DNA from: Byssochlamys sp. IMV 00236
Taxonomy: Eukaryota; Ascomycota; Eurotiomycetes; Eurotiales; Thermoascaceae
Reading direction: 5' to 3'
Assembly: GCA_001931875.2 (NCBI GenBank)
Contig: MSJH02000546.1
Span: forward strand, 460,998 to 524,997
DNA length: 64,000 bases
A program made the translations under genes and the position numbers. Below, one piece after another: positions 62,737-64,000 of this stretch (position 1 is the first letter of the stretch; each line of letters begins with the position of its first letter). The notes under the pieces were generated by a model. It saw only the letters and a program-made list of their open reading frames with translations, had not been told where the DNA came from and ran no database searches.

Positions 62737-63903
62737 ATGCCTATCGCTTACAGTACCAAAGCAGGGAGTAAAGAACCTCACAAAGCCTTGTGGGCGAGCG
62801 ACTACGTTCTTCTGCTCAACGGAGGTCTCCTTTCGGAACTTGACATCTACTACGGCTTCAAGGCGTACCTATCGAAGGATCTGATTGATCTCGGCCCAGA
62901 TCAGTATATTCGCCTCTTGCGAAGCTACCTGCCCCCAGACCACTCCCGAGACATCCTCCGTGAAGCTGGTTCTAACGGGCCTCTTCTTGACCCGTTGAGC
63001 CTGAAGACTTTCAACTACCTCCGTGACTTCTCGGTCATCGCGGCAAGATACATGCAAAAGCTTGATAACGGCAAGTCCAGTATGAGTCAACCAACATTGC
63101 AGATCAACGGAGAAGAGCCTGCCCCAGGTGATACTGGCAACAATGACTCGGGATCAATAGCTTCGACGCGAAAGTCGCTGCACCAGAACATCATTGGCAA
63201 GCTCCGCCCTTTGCCGTTCCAGTACCATTGGACAATCTGGTATGATAAACATACGGACTCCAGCAATTACGATAACAGGCTCTATGTTCTGTATGAAGAC
63301 GTTGCAGACATCGCAACATTCTATCGCGTCTATAATAATTACCCCTGGGATAAAATCCGACTGCGGGATACTGTTCACATTTTCCGAAAAGGCGTGAAGC
63401 CTGTGTGGGAGGATCCAGAGAACCTCAAGGGTGGATGCTGGACGTTCCGTGTACCCAAAGCTAAGGCACAAGAGTTTTTCCATGAGATCGCTATTCTGTG
63501 CATGGCGAATGAGTTTCAGGCTGCACTTGAGAAAGGTACAGACCTTATATTATTGCCCCTGTTACTTTTCCAATTTTATAAGCATATGGCGATGCTGACA
63601 GATAACCTTGCAGAGCATGATCACGTTCTGGGTGTCTCGACTTCAATTCGTTTCAATTCCCACCTGATCTCTGTGTGGAACAAGCTTGGGTCCAACCAGC
63701 GCGCAATCAAAGCATTGGAAGAAACCATTATCGACCGGTTGTCACCAGAGTTGCGACCCGCAGGAGGCAATTCATATTTCTACAAACGACACGATGAGCA
63801 CGACGGTTACCAGCAGGCAGTTGAAGCTTCCAAGAACCAGCCCGGGAAGAAGGTCGAGACTCAAGACGAAAAGAAGGATGCTCATGCAAGCATTGCTGCG
63901 TAG
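62737..63903 (+). CDS. eIF4E-family mRNA cap-binding protein
   Basis: Exons 62737-63535 and 63614-63903 give 362 residues. The 78-bp intron is open in frame and would otherwise add 26 hydrophobic residues (LILLPLLLFQFYKHMAM) inside the domain. The N-terminal ~150 residues are an extension not found in canonical eIF4E. The fold follows: FQYHWTIWYDKHT, IATFYRVYNNYPWDK, DTVHIFRKGVKPVWEDPENL, KGGCWTFRVPK and GVSTSIRFNSHLISVWNK. Trp residues for cap stacking are present. Length and extension suggest a fungal-specific eIF4E paralogue rather than the main initiation factor. Confidence 0.9.
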   Translation: MPIAYSTKAGSKEPHKALWASDYVLLLNGGLLSELDIYYGFKAYLSKDLIDLGPDQYIRLLRSYLPPDHSRDILREAGSNGPLLDPLSLKTFNYLRDFSVIAARYMQKLDNGKSSMSQPTLQINGEEPAPGDTGNNDSGSIASTRKSLHQNIIGKLRPLPFQYHWTIWYDKHTDSSNYDNRLYVLYEDVADIATFYRVYNNYPWDKIRLRDTVHIFRKGVKPVWEDPENLKGGCWTFRVPKAKAQEFFHEIAILCMANEFQAALEKGTDLILLPLLLFQFYKHMAMLTDNLAEHDHVLGVSTSIRFNSHLISVWNKLGSNQRAIKALEETIIDRLSPELRPAGGNSYFYKRHDEHDGYQQAVEASKNQPGKKVETQDEKKDAHASIAA

Positions 63904-64000
63904 TGTGGCTGGATGTTTCCATTATCACAAAGTGATTTGCATTGCATTTACAAATGGGCATGTTGCTGATCTTCCCTGTATTGCTTGTAGCATGCGTGAG

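Overview
The window reads as nuclear DNA of a filamentous ascomycete, most likely an Aspergillus/Penicillium-type member of the Eurotiales. Genes carry many short introns (about 48-170 bp) with GT-AG ends and CTAAC-like branch sites. The gene content is typical: Zn2Cys6 regulators, a highly reducing polyketide synthase (HR-PKS), a SAT4/PTH11-like membrane protein, a DHA2 drug exporter and Sey1. The species call is inference. Where the frame allowed, exon models were joined by hand and the summed exon lengths checked for divisibility by three.

Layout. 0-14 kb is accessory: a small PD-(D/E)XK-like protein (443-943), a peptide transporter (3229-5440), a hotdog thioesterase (7456-8633), a second PD-(D/E)XK-like protein (9572-10666), a cyclase-family hydrolase (10789-11902) and a SAT4/rhodopsin-like membrane protein (12511-13929). 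14-19.5 kb is a gene desert holding a 57-N assembly gap. 19.5-32 kb has a Zn2Cys6 regulator with an in-frame TGA, the ER-fusion GTPase Sey1, and a divergent Zn2Cys6 regulator / DHA2 transporter pair. 32-43.9 kb is gene-poor apart from one spliced gene of unknown function (35652-36629) that may be frameshifted.

43.9-55.1 kb is the most interesting part. A LovG-like FSH1 serine hydrolase and an HR-PKS lacking a methyltransferase domain (KS-AT-DH-ER-KR-ACP) are transcribed divergently. The spacer between them carries a nine-unit array with a period of about 19 bp. A prolyl-4-hydroxylase-like 2-oxoglutarate/Fe(II) oxygenase lies just beyond the PKS. The PKS has no release domain, so the FSH1 hydrolase is the obvious candidate for product release, and the oxygenase could tailor the product.

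55.5-64 kb is conserved housekeeping sequence: mitochondrial EF-Tu, mitochondrial IF3, Golgi GDPase, a NOPCHAP1-like acidic nuclear protein and an eIF4E-family protein. This block probably marks the right edge of the biosynthetic locus.
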